Of a stretch of DNA of 37,175 nt, positions 7,938-17,468 are shown piece by piece. The stretch comes from an uncultured Oscillospiraceae bacterium (GTDB taxonomy: Bacteria; Bacillota; Clostridia; Oscillospirales; Oscillospiraceae), in the NCBI GenBank assembly GCA_904420145.1, contig CAJFUI010000103.1:1-37175 (forward strand), in the 5' to 3' direction. The notes under the pieces are model-generated. The model was not told where the DNA came from, searched no databases, and saw nothing but the letters and a program-made list of their open reading frames with translations. The first letter of the stretch is position 1; the number at the start of each line of letters is the position of its first letter. A program made the position numbers and the translations under genes.

Positions 7938-8076
7938 AGAAACTGTACCTCAAAAGGGATAAATGGCCGGCTGCGCAAACGGTTCGAATCGGCGCAGGCG
8001 GGGAGAGATGATGCAGCATAGCAAGAGCATGGGACGGAGAAAACACCGCATGGGAAAGATCCGCCGGTCAGGCGGG

Positions 8077-8490
8077 TCAGTCCTTCAGCGGCCGGCCGCA
8101 GCTGGTGCAAAAGACGCTGCTTGGCGCGTTAGACGCGCCGCAGGCGCCGCAGCGCTGGACGCCCCGGAGGGCCGCCAGGGCCTGTTCGCTCCGGCGCACC
8201 TCCTTTTTCAGCTGGTCAATCCGCTCCAGCGCTTCCTGCAGCACGCCGCTGTCCGTGGGGGTGCCGCTGTGGGTGGCGTATACCATCTCGCCCACTGTGC
8301 GCAGCTGGGCGCGGATCTCGGCGTTCAGATCCATCACATGGAGCTTCAGCCGGGTGTAGGCCACCGCGTTTTCCGCAGACTGCTCCACCTTCTTCGCGCC
8401 CAGGCGGGCCGCACTGCCCGCCTGCTCGGCGGTTCTCTGGGTGCAGTGCACTAAAGTATTCCAATGCTTCTTCCACTGCTCCTTATCCAT
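8077..8490 (-). CDS. Zinc-ribbon domain protein of unknown function
   Basis: C-terminal CGACGASNAPSSVFCTSCGRPL zinc ribbon preceded by a helical region. Confidence 0.75.
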   Translation of the reverse strand: MDKEQWKKHWNTLVHCTQRTAEQAGSAARLGAKKVEQSAENAVAYTRLKLHVMDLNAEIRAQLRTVGEMVYATHSGTPTDSGVLQEALERIDQLKKEVRRSEQALAALRGVQRCGACGASNAPSSVFCTSCGRPLKD

Positions 8491-8536
8491 TTGAAAAGCC
8501 CTCACATTTCTTTCAAATTTTCCGCTCCGCGGCGGG

Positions 8537-9478
8537 TCAGTCGTCGTAGATCCCGCCGCCGATAAACTCCCGGATCAGGGAGTCAGGGGCGATGTAGTCC
8601 TCGCTGAGGGTCTCGAACTTGGGATAGGCCGCCAGCAGGTGGCCGATCTCCTCATAGCGCTCCATCTCCGGGGTCAGCTGCTCAAAGAGAGGCAGGGCCT
8701 GATTCTTGATCACATTGACCTCGTAGGGGAGGGAGCTGTCAAACATAATGTCGGCGTTGTCCTTAAAGGGAGAGATATAGAGCTTCTCCCCTCGGCGGAC
8801 GTTGCCCCACATTTTCATGGTGACTTTGGGCTCCCATGCCCGGAACTTGGCGTCCCGCACCGTGCGCCGGGCCAGACGCATCCACGTCCCCTTAAAGACC
8901 ACCTCATCCGCGCTGTCCACAACATTGGAGCGGGCGGAGATGTACAGCTTCATGGCGTCGGGATTTTTTCCGGTGATAATGTCGTTAAGGGCGTGGATCC
9001 CCTCAAAAATGACGATCTCGTCCTTGCCCACCCGCAGGGGACTGCTCTTGATGGCCGAGCGCATCTGCCGGGCAAACTCAAACTTGGGTACATGGATGGT
9101 CTCTCCCCGGTCCAGCATCTTAAAGTGCCGGTTGAGCAGGTCCATGTCGAGACAGAAGGGGGACTCGTAGTCGATCAGGCCATCCCGGGTGCGGGGAGAG
9201 GTCTCCGGGTCCACCGTTTGAAAATAGTTGTCCATGGACACGGTGTAGGCCTTGACCCCCAGCTCCTCCAGCTTGGCCTGGATTTTCTTGGAGGTAGTGG
9301 TCTTTCCGCTGCCGGAGGGGCCGGAGAGGAGGACGATGTGGGATTTTTCCCTGTGCTCGGCGATCCGCCGGGCGGCGTTTTCGATCTTCTGGGCGAACGC
9401 CGCGTCGCACTCCTCCACAAAGCCCTTGGGGTCCCTGCGGACCGCCTCGTTAATTTTTTCAAGCTGATAGCTCATCAT
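8537..9478 (-). CDS. Nucleoside (uridine) kinase / phosphoribulokinase-family ATPase
   Basis: Walker A GPSGSGKTTTSKK; DNYFQT; DEIVIFEGIHALND. Confidence 0.85.
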   Translation of the reverse strand: MMSYQLEKINEAVRRDPKGFVEECDAAFAQKIENAARRIAEHREKSHIVLLSGPSGSGKTTTSKKIQAKLEELGVKAYTVSMDNYFQTVDPETSPRTRDGLIDYESPFCLDMDLLNRHFKMLDRGETIHVPKFEFARQMRSAIKSSPLRVGKDEIVIFEGIHALNDIITGKNPDAMKLYISARSNVVDSADEVVFKGTWMRLARRTVRDAKFRAWEPKVTMKMWGNVRRGEKLYISPFKDNADIMFDSSLPYEVNVIKNQALPLFEQLTPEMERYEEIGHLLAAYPKFETLSEDYIAPDSLIREFIGGGIYDD

Positions 9479-9479
9479 T

Positions 9480-10964
9480 TCACCTTCCTTGCTGCATAGC
9501 TTGGTAAAAGGCCTCAAAGGCCTGAAGATTTTCCGCGGCCTTCGATGGCCGCTGGATGTACTCCTGGGGGTACTTCAGGTTGAAGGCCCGCTCAATGTGA
9601 TTGCGCCTCCGGTCCACCATCTTGGTGGAGCCGCCGGCGCCTAAGCTTAAGATGCTGTGGAGCTCCTCCATAATATAGATGTTGTAGAGGCCCTCACCCC
9701 CCGCCTTGCTCCAGCCCACGTTTTCAAAGCTGCCGGACTGGTACTTCTGACGGTAGAGGTAGTAGGGGGAGAAATGGGCGGCGCGGAGGGCGCCGTTGGC
9801 GTAATCGAGCATCTCCCCCACCTCCTCCACGCCGGGGAGGCGGGTGCCCTCCAAGGTTATTCTACTGCCCTTTTTCAGGGATAATGTGTGGATGGTGAGA
9901 TTATCCGTGCCAAAGTCCATGACACGGCGGAGACTGCGGCAAAAGCCCTCCGCCGTGTCCTCCGGCAGCCCCACGATCAAATCCATGTTCACATGGGGAA
10001 AGCCCACGGCGTCCACGATCTCCATGGTTTTCTCGATATCCGCCGCCGTGTGCCGCCGGCCGATGGCCCGGAGGACGTGGTCCTCCATGGTCTGGGGGTT
10101 GACGCTGATGCGCCGGATGCCGCGGTTTTTCAGCACCAGAAGCTTCTCCTTGGTGATGGTATCTGGCCGTCCGGCCTCCACGGTGCACTCGTCCATAGCC
10201 GCGAGATCGAAGCCCTCATCCAAATGGGCAAGCAGGCGGTCCATCTGCTGGGCGCTGATGGTGGTGGGGGTTCCGCCGCCCATGTAGAAGGACTTCACAT
10301 GGAGCCCAAGCTTTCTTACCAGCGCGGCGGCGGCGTCAATCTCCTGGTGGAGGGCCTCCAAATAGGGCTCGATCAGGTGGAAGGTCTTCTCCACGCTGTT
10401 GCTGACAAAGGAGCAGTAGGCGCAGCGGGTGGGGCAGAAGGGGATGCCCACATAGAGGGAGATGTCCCTCTCACTTAGGTCCTGATCCGCCCGCCGGGCT
10501 GTGAGGGCCGCGTCGATGCACAGCCGACGGCGCGCCGGCGTGACGAAGTAGATCTCCTCCAATGTGCGGTCTACCTCCTCCTCACTGAGGCCCCGCTCAA
10601 AGAGCTCTGCGGCCACCTTGGCCGGGCGGATGCCTGTGAGGCTGCCCCAAGGGGGGGAGATGCCGGCGGCATCCTTGGCCGCATGGAAGAAGCTCAGTCC
10701 CATACAGCGGCGGCGCTGGCCCTCCCTGGCGTAATCGTCCCCGGACAGGGGCGCCTCCTGGGTGAAAACGGCGGTCCTGCCGTCCCAGCAGAGTTCTGTC
10801 GTCACCCCGCAGCGGTCCCCCTCCTCTTTCAAAGTGACAATGGCCCAGCGGCGGTCCGCCCCAGGGGCCACCGTACCATAGACCGGCCGCTCCTCGGGAA
10901 ACAGAGCCAGCAGGCTCTGCTCCACCACATACCGGTGGTCGTGATTGCGCAGTTCCAGCTTCAT
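9480..10964 (-). CDS. hemZ: Coproporphyrinogen dehydrogenase-like radical SAM protein HemZ
   Basis: CX3CX2C radical SAM motif (PFCPTRCAYCSFVS), MGGGTPTTIS; rel-dtd-MBL-hemZ context. Confidence 0.9.
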   Translation of the reverse strand: MKLELRNHDHRYVVEQSLLALFPEERPVYGTVAPGADRRWAIVTLKEEGDRCGVTTELCWDGRTAVFTQEAPLSGDDYAREGQRRRCMGLSFFHAAKDAAGISPPWGSLTGIRPAKVAAELFERGLSEEEVDRTLEEIYFVTPARRRLCIDAALTARRADQDLSERDISLYVGIPFCPTRCAYCSFVSNSVEKTFHLIEPYLEALHQEIDAAAALVRKLGLHVKSFYMGGGTPTTISAQQMDRLLAHLDEGFDLAAMDECTVEAGRPDTITKEKLLVLKNRGIRRISVNPQTMEDHVLRAIGRRHTAADIEKTMEIVDAVGFPHVNMDLIVGLPEDTAEGFCRSLRRVMDFGTDNLTIHTLSLKKGSRITLEGTRLPGVEEVGEMLDYANGALRAAHFSPYYLYRQKYQSGSFENVGWSKAGGEGLYNIYIMEELHSILSLGAGGSTKMVDRRRNHIERAFNLKYPQEYIQRPSKAAENLQAFEAFYQAMQQGR

Positions 10965-11578
10965 CTCCGCGCCGCCTGCCTCATATAGGGATTTCGCCGA
11001 CGCTCCGTCTCGAGGGTGCTCTCCGGCCCGTGGCCGGGATAGACGCGGTAGTCCCCGGGCAACTCATAGAGCCGCTTGAGAGAGACAAACATCTCCTCCA
11101 TGCTGCCCCCCGGCAGGTCGCACCGGCCGCAGGAGCCGGCAAACAGGGTGTCCCCGGCGATCATGACGTCGCCGCAGAGGACCACCACGCTGCCCGGGCT
11201 GTGGCCGGGGGTGTGGAGCACCTGAAGGGAGAGGGCGCCTAAGGGCAGTTTATCCCCCTCATCGTAGGTACGCTGGTTCTCCCCGGCGCCGATGTAGCAG
11301 TAGCGGGGGTTCCGACCGCTGCCGGCAAGATCCTCCTGGTGGATATAGACCGGCAGATTGGGGCGGCGCTCCAAGATTCCCGCCACGCCCCCCACATGGT
11401 CCCAGTGGCCGTGGGTCAGCAGGATATACTGGGGGGTCAGTCCTGTATCCTCCGCCAGAGCCAGCACCCGCTCCGCCTCGTCGCCGGGGTCCACTAAGCA
11501 GCAGACGCCCGCCGTCTCGTCCCCCAAGAGGTAACAGTTGGTCCCCAGAGGGCCTACCTCAATTTTTCGAAAAATCAT
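10961..11578 (-). CDS. MBL-fold metallohydrolase (glyoxalase II-like)
   Basis: THGHWDHVGG and HTPGHSPGS motifs; ATGA overlap with hemZ. Confidence 0.92.
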   Translation of the reverse strand: MIFRKIEVGPLGTNCYLLGDETAGVCCLVDPGDEAERVLALAEDTGLTPQYILLTHGHWDHVGGVAGILERRPNLPVYIHQEDLAGSGRNPRYCYIGAGENQRTYDEGDKLPLGALSLQVLHTPGHSPGSVVVLCGDVMIAGDTLFAGSCGRCDLPGGSMEEMFVSLKRLYELPGDYRVYPGHGPESTLETERRRNPYMRQAARR

Positions 11579-11660
11579 CTATTGGCTCCTTTCGTTTTGT
11601 GCCCCACGGGGGCTGCCGCCCCCGCAGAGACCCCGCTTGGATTTTACATCCTCAGCGAAT

Positions 11661-12104
11661 TCAGCCCTTCGCCGTATCAAACAGGATTGTCACCGGTCCG
11701 TCGTTAACGGAGTGTACCTGCATATCCGCGCCGAATCTGCCGTGGGCCACGGCAAAGCCCCGCGCCCGGCAGCGCTCCATAAAGCGCTCATAGAGGGGCA
11801 CCGCCGTCTCCGGCCGGGCCGCGGCGGTAAAGCCGGGACGGCGGGAGGAGGTGTCCGCCAGCAGGGTGAACTGGCTCACCACAAGGAGGCTCCCCCCCAC
11901 ACTGGAGAGATCCCGGTTCATCTTGCCGTTTTCGTCCTCAAATACCCGCAGGTTGCAGATCTTCTCCGAGAGCTTATCCGCCTCCGCCTCGGTGTCGCCC
12001 GCGGCGACGCCGAGGAGCACTAAGAAGCCCCGGGCGATCTCGCCCACCGTCTCGCCGTCGATCACGACGGAGGCGGAGGACACCCTTGTCACCACTGCCC
12101 GCAT
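11661..12104 (-). CDS. dtd: D-aminoacyl-tRNA deacylase
   Basis: MRAVVTRVSSASVVIDGE...SQFTLLADTSSRRPGF...NDGPVTILFDT. Confidence 0.95.
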   Translation of the reverse strand: MRAVVTRVSSASVVIDGETVGEIARGFLVLLGVAAGDTEAEADKLSEKICNLRVFEDENGKMNRDLSSVGGSLLVVSQFTLLADTSSRRPGFTAAARPETAVPLYERFMERCRARGFAVAHGRFGADMQVHSVNDGPVTILFDTAKG

Positions 12105-12149
12105 GTTGTCACATCCTTTTCCCTTGTCTTTTGATCCATTCTGCACTCC

Positions 12150-12362
12150 CTATCCCGCCATGACGAGAAGGGAGGCCGTTCCGCCTAAAATGACGGCGAA
12201 GGACAGCGCCGCCCAGAAGGTAAAGGTTTCCGCATTTCGATCTTGGCTCTTCACCGCCTCCTGCACGGCTCGCTTGATGGCGGCTACCAGGCAGAAGACG
12301 AAGACGAATGCCCAGATAAACCAGGTCCATGCGAAAAAAATGCCCAGTACCTCAAACACCAT
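12150..12362 (-). CDS. Small two-TM hypothetical protein
   Basis: 70-aa ORF between dtd and rel; MVFEVLGIFFAWTWFIWAFVFVFCLVAAIKRAVQ...AALSFAVILGGTASLLVMAG. Confidence 0.6.
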   Translation of the reverse strand: MVFEVLGIFFAWTWFIWAFVFVFCLVAAIKRAVQEAVKSQDRNAETFTFWAALSFAVILGGTASLLVMAG

Positions 12363-12377
12363 AAATCTCTCTCCCTC

Positions 12378-14591
12378 TTACCCCACGCTTCGGGTGACCT
12401 TGATGACGCTGGAGATGTTGTGCAGCTTGGTTACTACGGCGTCCAGCTGGGCGCGGTCGGTGACGTTGATGGACAGATCGAAGATGGCAAAGCCGTCAGA
12501 GGTGGTGTGGACGTTGAGCCCTGCCACCCCCACCTTACTGGTGGAGAGGGCGGTAGAGATATCCACCAGCAGATTGCTCCGGTCCTTGCAGACCACCTCG
12601 AGAGAGGTGACATAGGACTCCCGGATATCCGATCCCCAGCTGACGCGAATCCAGCGCCCGGGCTCCTCCTTCTGGCGCTCCGGGCTGGCGTTGGGGCAGT
12701 CGGTGCGGTGGACGCTGACGCCGTAGCCCCGGGTGATAAAGCCCACGATGTCGTCCCCGGGCACCGGGGTGCAGCACTTGGCGAACTTGACCAGACAGTT
12801 GTCCAGCCCCTCCACGATGATGCCCTTTTCGCTCTTGGTGCGGCTCTTTCGTTCCGCCTTCTGTTCCTCCGCCTTCTGCTGCTCCTTCTCCGCGGCCTGA
12901 CGGGCGGCCTCCGCGGCGGCCCGCTCCGCGCGGCTCTGGGCGGCCACCTCCTCCCGGACCCGGTGCACCGCCTTCTGGGCAGTGTAGCCGCCGTAGCCGA
13001 TGGCGGCATACAGGTCGTCGAGGGTATTGAAGTTGGTGGGCTTGAGCACCTTCTCCAGTACCTCGGGGGCCACCGCCTTGCTCATGGGGATGCCCGCGTG
13101 GCGCAGCTCCGCCTCGAAAGCGGAGCGGCCGTTGGCGATATTCTCATCCCGGCGCTCCTTCTTGAACCACTGGCGGATTTTGCTTCTCGCCTCGCTGCTC
13201 TTGGCAATGGTCATCCAGTCCCGGCTGGGTCCCTTGGCATTTTTAGAGGTCAGAATCTCCACAATGTCCCCATTTCGGAGCTGGTAGTCAAAGCCCACCA
13301 TCCGTCCGTTGACCTTGGCCCCCACCATGGAGTTGCCCACGGCGGAGTGGACGGAGTAGGCAAAGTCGATAGGAGTGGCCCCGGCGGGCAGGTTGGTCAC
13401 GTCCCCCCGTGGGGTGAAGACGAACACCTCGTCAGAGAACATATCCACCTTCAGGTTGTGGATGAAGTCCTCGGCGTCGGCGTCCTCCTGGTTCTCTAAC
13501 AGGCGCCGGATCCACTCGTAGGTGTGCTCCTTATCCTCCCGCTGGGCCCCCTGCTTATATTTCCAGTGGGCGGCCACGCCGTATTCGGCGATGGCGTGCA
13601 TATCGTAGGTGCGGATCTGCACCTCGAAGGGGATGCCCTCATCGCCGATGACGGTGGTGTGGAGGCTCTGGTACATGTTGGGCTTGGGAGTGGCGATATA
13701 GTCCTTAAACCGGCCGATCACCGGCTTGTAGAGGTCGTGGATCACGCCCAGAACGTTGTAACAGTCGGCCACCGTGTTCACCAACACCCGGAAGGCAAAG
13801 AGGTCATAGACCTCGTCGATGGTCTTGTCCTGGGCGTACATCTTTCGGTAGATGCTGTAGGGGTGCTTGATGCGGCCATAGACGGTGTTCTCGATCTTCA
13901 GCTCGTCCAGCTTAGCCACGATCTCCTCCTGCACCCGGTCCATAAAGGCCTGGTGCTCCGAGCTCCGCTTGGCCAGGGCGCTGGTGATCTCCTCGTAGCC
14001 CACAGGGTCCAGATACTTCAGAGACAGGTCCTCCAGCTCCCATTTGATCTTCTGCATACCAAGGCGGTGGGCGATGGGAGCATAGATCTCCATGGTCTCA
14101 AAGGCCTTTTTCCGCTGCTTCTCCGGCGTCTGGTACTCCATGGTACGCATGTTGTGGAGCCGGTCGGCAATCTTAATGAGGATGACCCGGATATCCTTGC
14201 TCATGGCGAAGAGCATCTTGCGCAGGTTCTCCATCTGCTCCTCTTCCATGGTGGTGTAGTGGACCCTTGTCAGCTTGGTGACGCCGTCGACGATATCCGC
14301 TACGGTGACGCCGAATTTCTTGGCGATGTCGTCATAGGTGCTGTCCGTGTCCTCAATGCAGTCGTGGAGAAGGGAGGCGATAATGGATTCGCTGTCCAGA
14401 CGCATCTCCGCGATGATCTGGGCCACATTCAGCGGATGGGTGATATAGGGGGTGCCGTCCCGGCGCAGCTGGCTGCCGTGGTGCTCCCTCGCATATTCAA
14501 AGGCCGCACGGATCTGCTTGAAGTCCGCCGAGATATTGTAGCCCCGGATAGTCTTCTCCAGATGCTGGTATCTCTCCTCAATGGTAGCCAC
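12378..14591 (-). CDS. rel: RelA/SpoT bifunctional (p)ppGpp synthetase/hydrolase
   Basis: HD domain (SIIASLLHDCIEDTDST), synthetase (YDLFAFRVLVNTVADCYNVLGVIHDLYKPVIGRFKDYIATPKPNMYQSLHTTV), TGS and ACT domains. Confidence 0.97.
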   Translation of the reverse strand: MATIEERYQHLEKTIRGYNISADFKQIRAAFEYAREHHGSQLRRDGTPYITHPLNVAQIIAEMRLDSESIIASLLHDCIEDTDSTYDDIAKKFGVTVADIVDGVTKLTRVHYTTMEEEQMENLRKMLFAMSKDIRVILIKIADRLHNMRTMEYQTPEKQRKKAFETMEIYAPIAHRLGMQKIKWELEDLSLKYLDPVGYEEITSALAKRSSEHQAFMDRVQEEIVAKLDELKIENTVYGRIKHPYSIYRKMYAQDKTIDEVYDLFAFRVLVNTVADCYNVLGVIHDLYKPVIGRFKDYIATPKPNMYQSLHTTVIGDEGIPFEVQIRTYDMHAIAEYGVAAHWKYKQGAQREDKEHTYEWIRRLLENQEDADAEDFIHNLKVDMFSDEVFVFTPRGDVTNLPAGATPIDFAYSVHSAVGNSMVGAKVNGRMVGFDYQLRNGDIVEILTSKNAKGPSRDWMTIAKSSEARSKIRQWFKKERRDENIANGRSAFEAELRHAGIPMSKAVAPEVLEKVLKPTNFNTLDDLYAAIGYGGYTAQKAVHRVREEVAAQSRAERAAAEAARQAAEKEQQKAEEQKAERKSRTKSEKGIIVEGLDNCLVKFAKCCTPVPGDDIVGFITRGYGVSVHRTDCPNASPERQKEEPGRWIRVSWGSDIRESYVTSLEVVCKDRSNLLVDISTALSTSKVGVAGLNVHTTSDGFAIFDLSINVTDRAQLDAVVTKLHNISSVIKVTRSVG

Positions 14592-16689
14592 TGTGCTGTC
14601 CCTCCTTTCTCTCGATTCCCAGTATGTCCAAAAGCCGGCGCATGTACCGGCTCTCCTCCAGGACGACCTTTTCGCCCCGGTGAATCGTGATCTCCAGACG
14701 CTCCTTTTCCTGATGGAGGCAGATCAGATTCCGCTCGGCAAAGATTTCCAGCCCCAACTCCGTGCGCAGAAAGGGCTCCGCCCCGCCAAGACCGGCGGCC
14801 AGGCGGCGCAGCGCGGGCAGCCGGAGCTCCGCAATCTGCCCGTTGTCGCTCATCTGCAGAAGACTCTGCCACAGGCGGACAAACTGCTCCCGTCCAGGCA
14901 GCAGCCGGGCCGCCTCCTGAGGCGTCACCGCGCCACCCTCCACCAGCGCCTCGCACAGCGCTAAATTTTCCCGCTCCTTCTGACTGGGGAGCACAGAGGG
15001 GCGCAGGTCCAGAATCTGCAGCTGCACGGAGCGGTTGCCGCGGAATTCGTTCACCTGAAGGTGGAAGGCCGCGTCGATCCGGTCCCCCACCGCCAGGCCG
15101 CAGCTCTCCCGGGTGGCGGAGAAATAGATGGCGTCAAAGCTGTGCCGCCCTTTGGACAGGCGCAGCTTCAAATGCTTATTCTGTCCCACACTCTGGAGGC
15201 TTTCCAGCCTTGCGCCCAAAAGGCAGAACACCGGCCGCTCGTTTCCCGCCCCATAGGGCTCCAGAAGAGCGAGGGCCTCCACCTCCTCCAGAGTTACCAG
15301 CTCCGGCCGCCGGAGGGGCACATCTACATCCAGAGAGGACACCGGCGTCTCGCCGTTGCAGTAGGCCCTGACCCGCTGGTTGATCCGCCGGCGGAAGGCA
15401 GGAATATTTTCTTTTTTAATGGTAAATCCGGCGGCTAACTCGTGGCCGCCAAAGCCCTCCAGCAGGTCGGCGCAGGACTCGAGGGCGGTAAAGAGGTTAA
15501 ACCCGCCGTAGCTGCGGCAGGAACACTTCCCCATGTCCTCGCTGAGGTGGATCATAAAGCTGGGACAGGAGTACTTCTCCGCCAGCCGGGAGGCTACAAT
15601 GCCCACCACCCCTTGATGCCACGCCTCACTGCTCAAAACGAGGGCGCTGCGCTGATCCTCCGGCAGGGTGTCAATCTGCTCCACGGCCTGGGCGAAGATC
15701 TCCTGCTCCACCACCTGCCGCTCCCGGTTCAGCGCGCACAGTTCCCGGGCCAGCTCTTCCGCCTTGGCGGGGTCGTCGGTGAGCAGCAGGTCAGCCGCCA
15801 GCTCCGCCTCCCCCATGCGCCCGGCGGCGTTGATGCGGGGAGCCAGCACGAAGCCGATCTGTGTGGAGTTGATCTCCTTGTCCCAGAGGCCCGTCTCCTT
15901 CAAAAGAGCCCGCAGCCCCAAAAAGTCCGTGCTGCGGATGCTCTGCAGCCCCCGATAGACAATGGTCCGGTTTTCATCGCACATCTGCATCACGTCGGCC
16001 ACCGTGCCGATGGCGGCTAAGGTGCAGTAGCGGGCGAAGAGGGCATCTTCCCGGTCGTGACCGCCGAGAGCCAGGGCCAGCTTGAGGGCTACGCCCACGC
16101 CAGCTAAGCTTTTGAAGGGGTAGGGGCAGTCGCTGCGGTGGGGATCCACCACGGCCACGGCATCCGGCAGATGCTCCTTGCACTCGTGGTGATCGGTGAT
16201 GATCAGGTCCACACCGAGCTCCTTGGCATATGCGGCCTCCTCAATTCCAGTGATGCCGCAGTCCACCGTAATGATCAGGTCCACCTGATCCCGCTCCCGC
16301 AGCAGGCGCATGGGCTCCTTGCCCAGACCGTAGCCATCCTCCACCCGGCGGGGGATGTACTTGGTTACCTGGGCACCGCGGCCCCGAAGATAGTCCACCA
16401 GCAGCACAGTGGAGGTGATGCCGTCTACGTCGTAGTCGCCGAATACCGCGATTTTTTCACCGTTGGCGATGGCACGGTTGATGCGCTCCACCGCCTTGTC
16501 CATATCCTTCATCAAAAAGGGGGAGTAGCTTAAGCGGTGTTCACGGCTTAAAAACAGTGCGGCGTCCTCCACGGTCCCGACACCCCGGGCCGCCAAGATG
16601 GAGGACACCAGATAGGGATAGCCCGCATCCATCAGCTCGTCGACCACCGCATCCGGACAGGAAGCGGCGACCCACCGAACATACTTCAT
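14578..16689 (-). CDS. recJ: Single-stranded-DNA-specific exonuclease RecJ
   Basis: AVFGDYDVDGITSTVLLVDYL, TVDCGI, ITDHHE, DHHA-type C-terminal motif GGHELAAGFTI. Confidence 0.95.
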   Translation of the reverse strand: MKYVRWVAASCPDAVVDELMDAGYPYLVSSILAARGVGTVEDAALFLSREHRLSYSPFLMKDMDKAVERINRAIANGEKIAVFGDYDVDGITSTVLLVDYLRGRGAQVTKYIPRRVEDGYGLGKEPMRLLRERDQVDLIITVDCGITGIEEAAYAKELGVDLIITDHHECKEHLPDAVAVVDPHRSDCPYPFKSLAGVGVALKLALALGGHDREDALFARYCTLAAIGTVADVMQMCDENRTIVYRGLQSIRSTDFLGLRALLKETGLWDKEINSTQIGFVLAPRINAAGRMGEAELAADLLLTDDPAKAEELARELCALNRERQVVEQEIFAQAVEQIDTLPEDQRSALVLSSEAWHQGVVGIVASRLAEKYSCPSFMIHLSEDMGKCSCRSYGGFNLFTALESCADLLEGFGGHELAAGFTIKKENIPAFRRRINQRVRAYCNGETPVSSLDVDVPLRRPELVTLEEVEALALLEPYGAGNERPVFCLLGARLESLQSVGQNKHLKLRLSKGRHSFDAIYFSATRESCGLAVGDRIDAAFHLQVNEFRGNRSVQLQILDLRPSVLPSQKERENLALCEALVEGGAVTPQEAARLLPGREQFVRLWQSLLQMSDNGQIAELRLPALRRLAAGLGGAEPFLRTELGLEIFAERNLICLHQEKERLEITIHRGEKVVLEESRYMRRLLDILGIERKEGQHSGYH

Positions 16690-16819
16690 GGCCATCCCCT
16701 CCTTTCTTTTCCCATGGGATTCTGCCATCCCACAGTTGGACATAATAATTTAATCTATTATAGCAAAGAAAGTGCTAAAGGTAAAGAAAAAAGTACTTTA
16801 ACAGAGGGGAGGTTCATAC

Positions 16820-17025
16820 TGGGGGTGCGGCGGTGTCCTCCCGGCGGCGGAGGGCTCTGCCGCCGGAATAAACGGGCGACCTTTGCATGGCGACGGCACA
16901 AAACTTCATGCGCTGAAAGCGCACCGCGAACAAAGGCAAAAGCCGGAGCACATGAAGTTTTTGCGCATGTAAGCCGTCCCGGCCCACGCGCTTTTGCGTT
17001 CATGGCCATGCCGGCGCCCAATAGA
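16820..17025. other. Structured noncoding intergenic segment with nested inverted repeats
   Basis: ccggcggc/gccgccgg hairpin; aaaacttcatg (16900-16910) pairs perfectly with catgaagtttt (16951-16961); no plausible CDS. Confidence 0.5.
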
Positions 17026-17057
17026 CAGAAAAGGAGGGGATTTCCCCTCCTTTTCTG
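17026..17057. terminator. Hairpin terminator downstream of the small YtxH-like gene
   Basis: cagaaaaggagggga-tt-tcccctccttttctg, perfect 15-bp stem. Confidence 0.7.
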
Positions 17058-17092
17058 TACTTCCCTCATGGGGAGGGCTACCCGCGCGGGGC

Positions 17093-17266
17093 CTACTGCA
17101 TCTGCTGGCGGACACGTTCGGCGGCGGTGTCCACCGCATCCGTCACCGACTGCATGGCCTTGCCCGCGGTGGTCTTGGGGTGAGCCTTAGGCCGCAGCAG
17201 CATGTCCACGGCCATACCGGTGACGGCGCCGATCACCACGCCGCTGAAAAAGGAACCTGTTTTCAT
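17093..17266 (-). CDS. 57-aa YtxH-like small membrane protein (absent from the ORF track because of the length cutoff)
   Basis: Manual minus-strand translation: MKTGSFFSGVVIGAVTGMAVDMLLRPKAHPKTTAGKAMQSVTDAVDTAAERVRQQMQ*; upstream GGAGGAGAATG SD region; terminator downstream. Confidence 0.75.
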   Translation of the reverse strand: MKTGSFFSGVVIGAVTGMAVDMLLRPKAHPKTTAGKAMQSVTDAVDTAAERVRQQMQ

Positions 17267-17337
17267 GTGTCATTCTCCTCCTCTTTTTCGACAGGATAGC
17301 ATGTTTAGTATGGGCCAAAGCAAAAATTTTAATCACC

Positions 17338-17366
17338 TTGCGAAATCCAAATCCTTCTTATATAAT
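17338..17366 (+). promoter_or_regulatory. Sigma-A promoter TTGCGA-17-TATAAT
   Basis: Boxes at 17338-17343 and 17361-17366 upstream of the phosphatase/GNAT gene. Confidence 0.7.
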
Positions 17367-17468
17367 AGGGGAAACAGCGCCTTGTCCTCCGCGTCCCCGG
17401 CGGCCCTCTGCCGCAGAACGCTCCGCAGCAGGACAAGGAAAAATTTACCAATACAAGAGGATACGCCT

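Noticed and set aside
12243-14690. Plus-strand ORFs (418 and 388 aa) antisense to rel
   Set aside because: Shadow ORFs opposite the conserved rel coding sequence.
16758-17069. 103-aa minus-strand ORF in the recJ downstream spacer
   Set aside because: Reads through the terminator hairpin and palindromes; composition typical of translated noncoding DNA.
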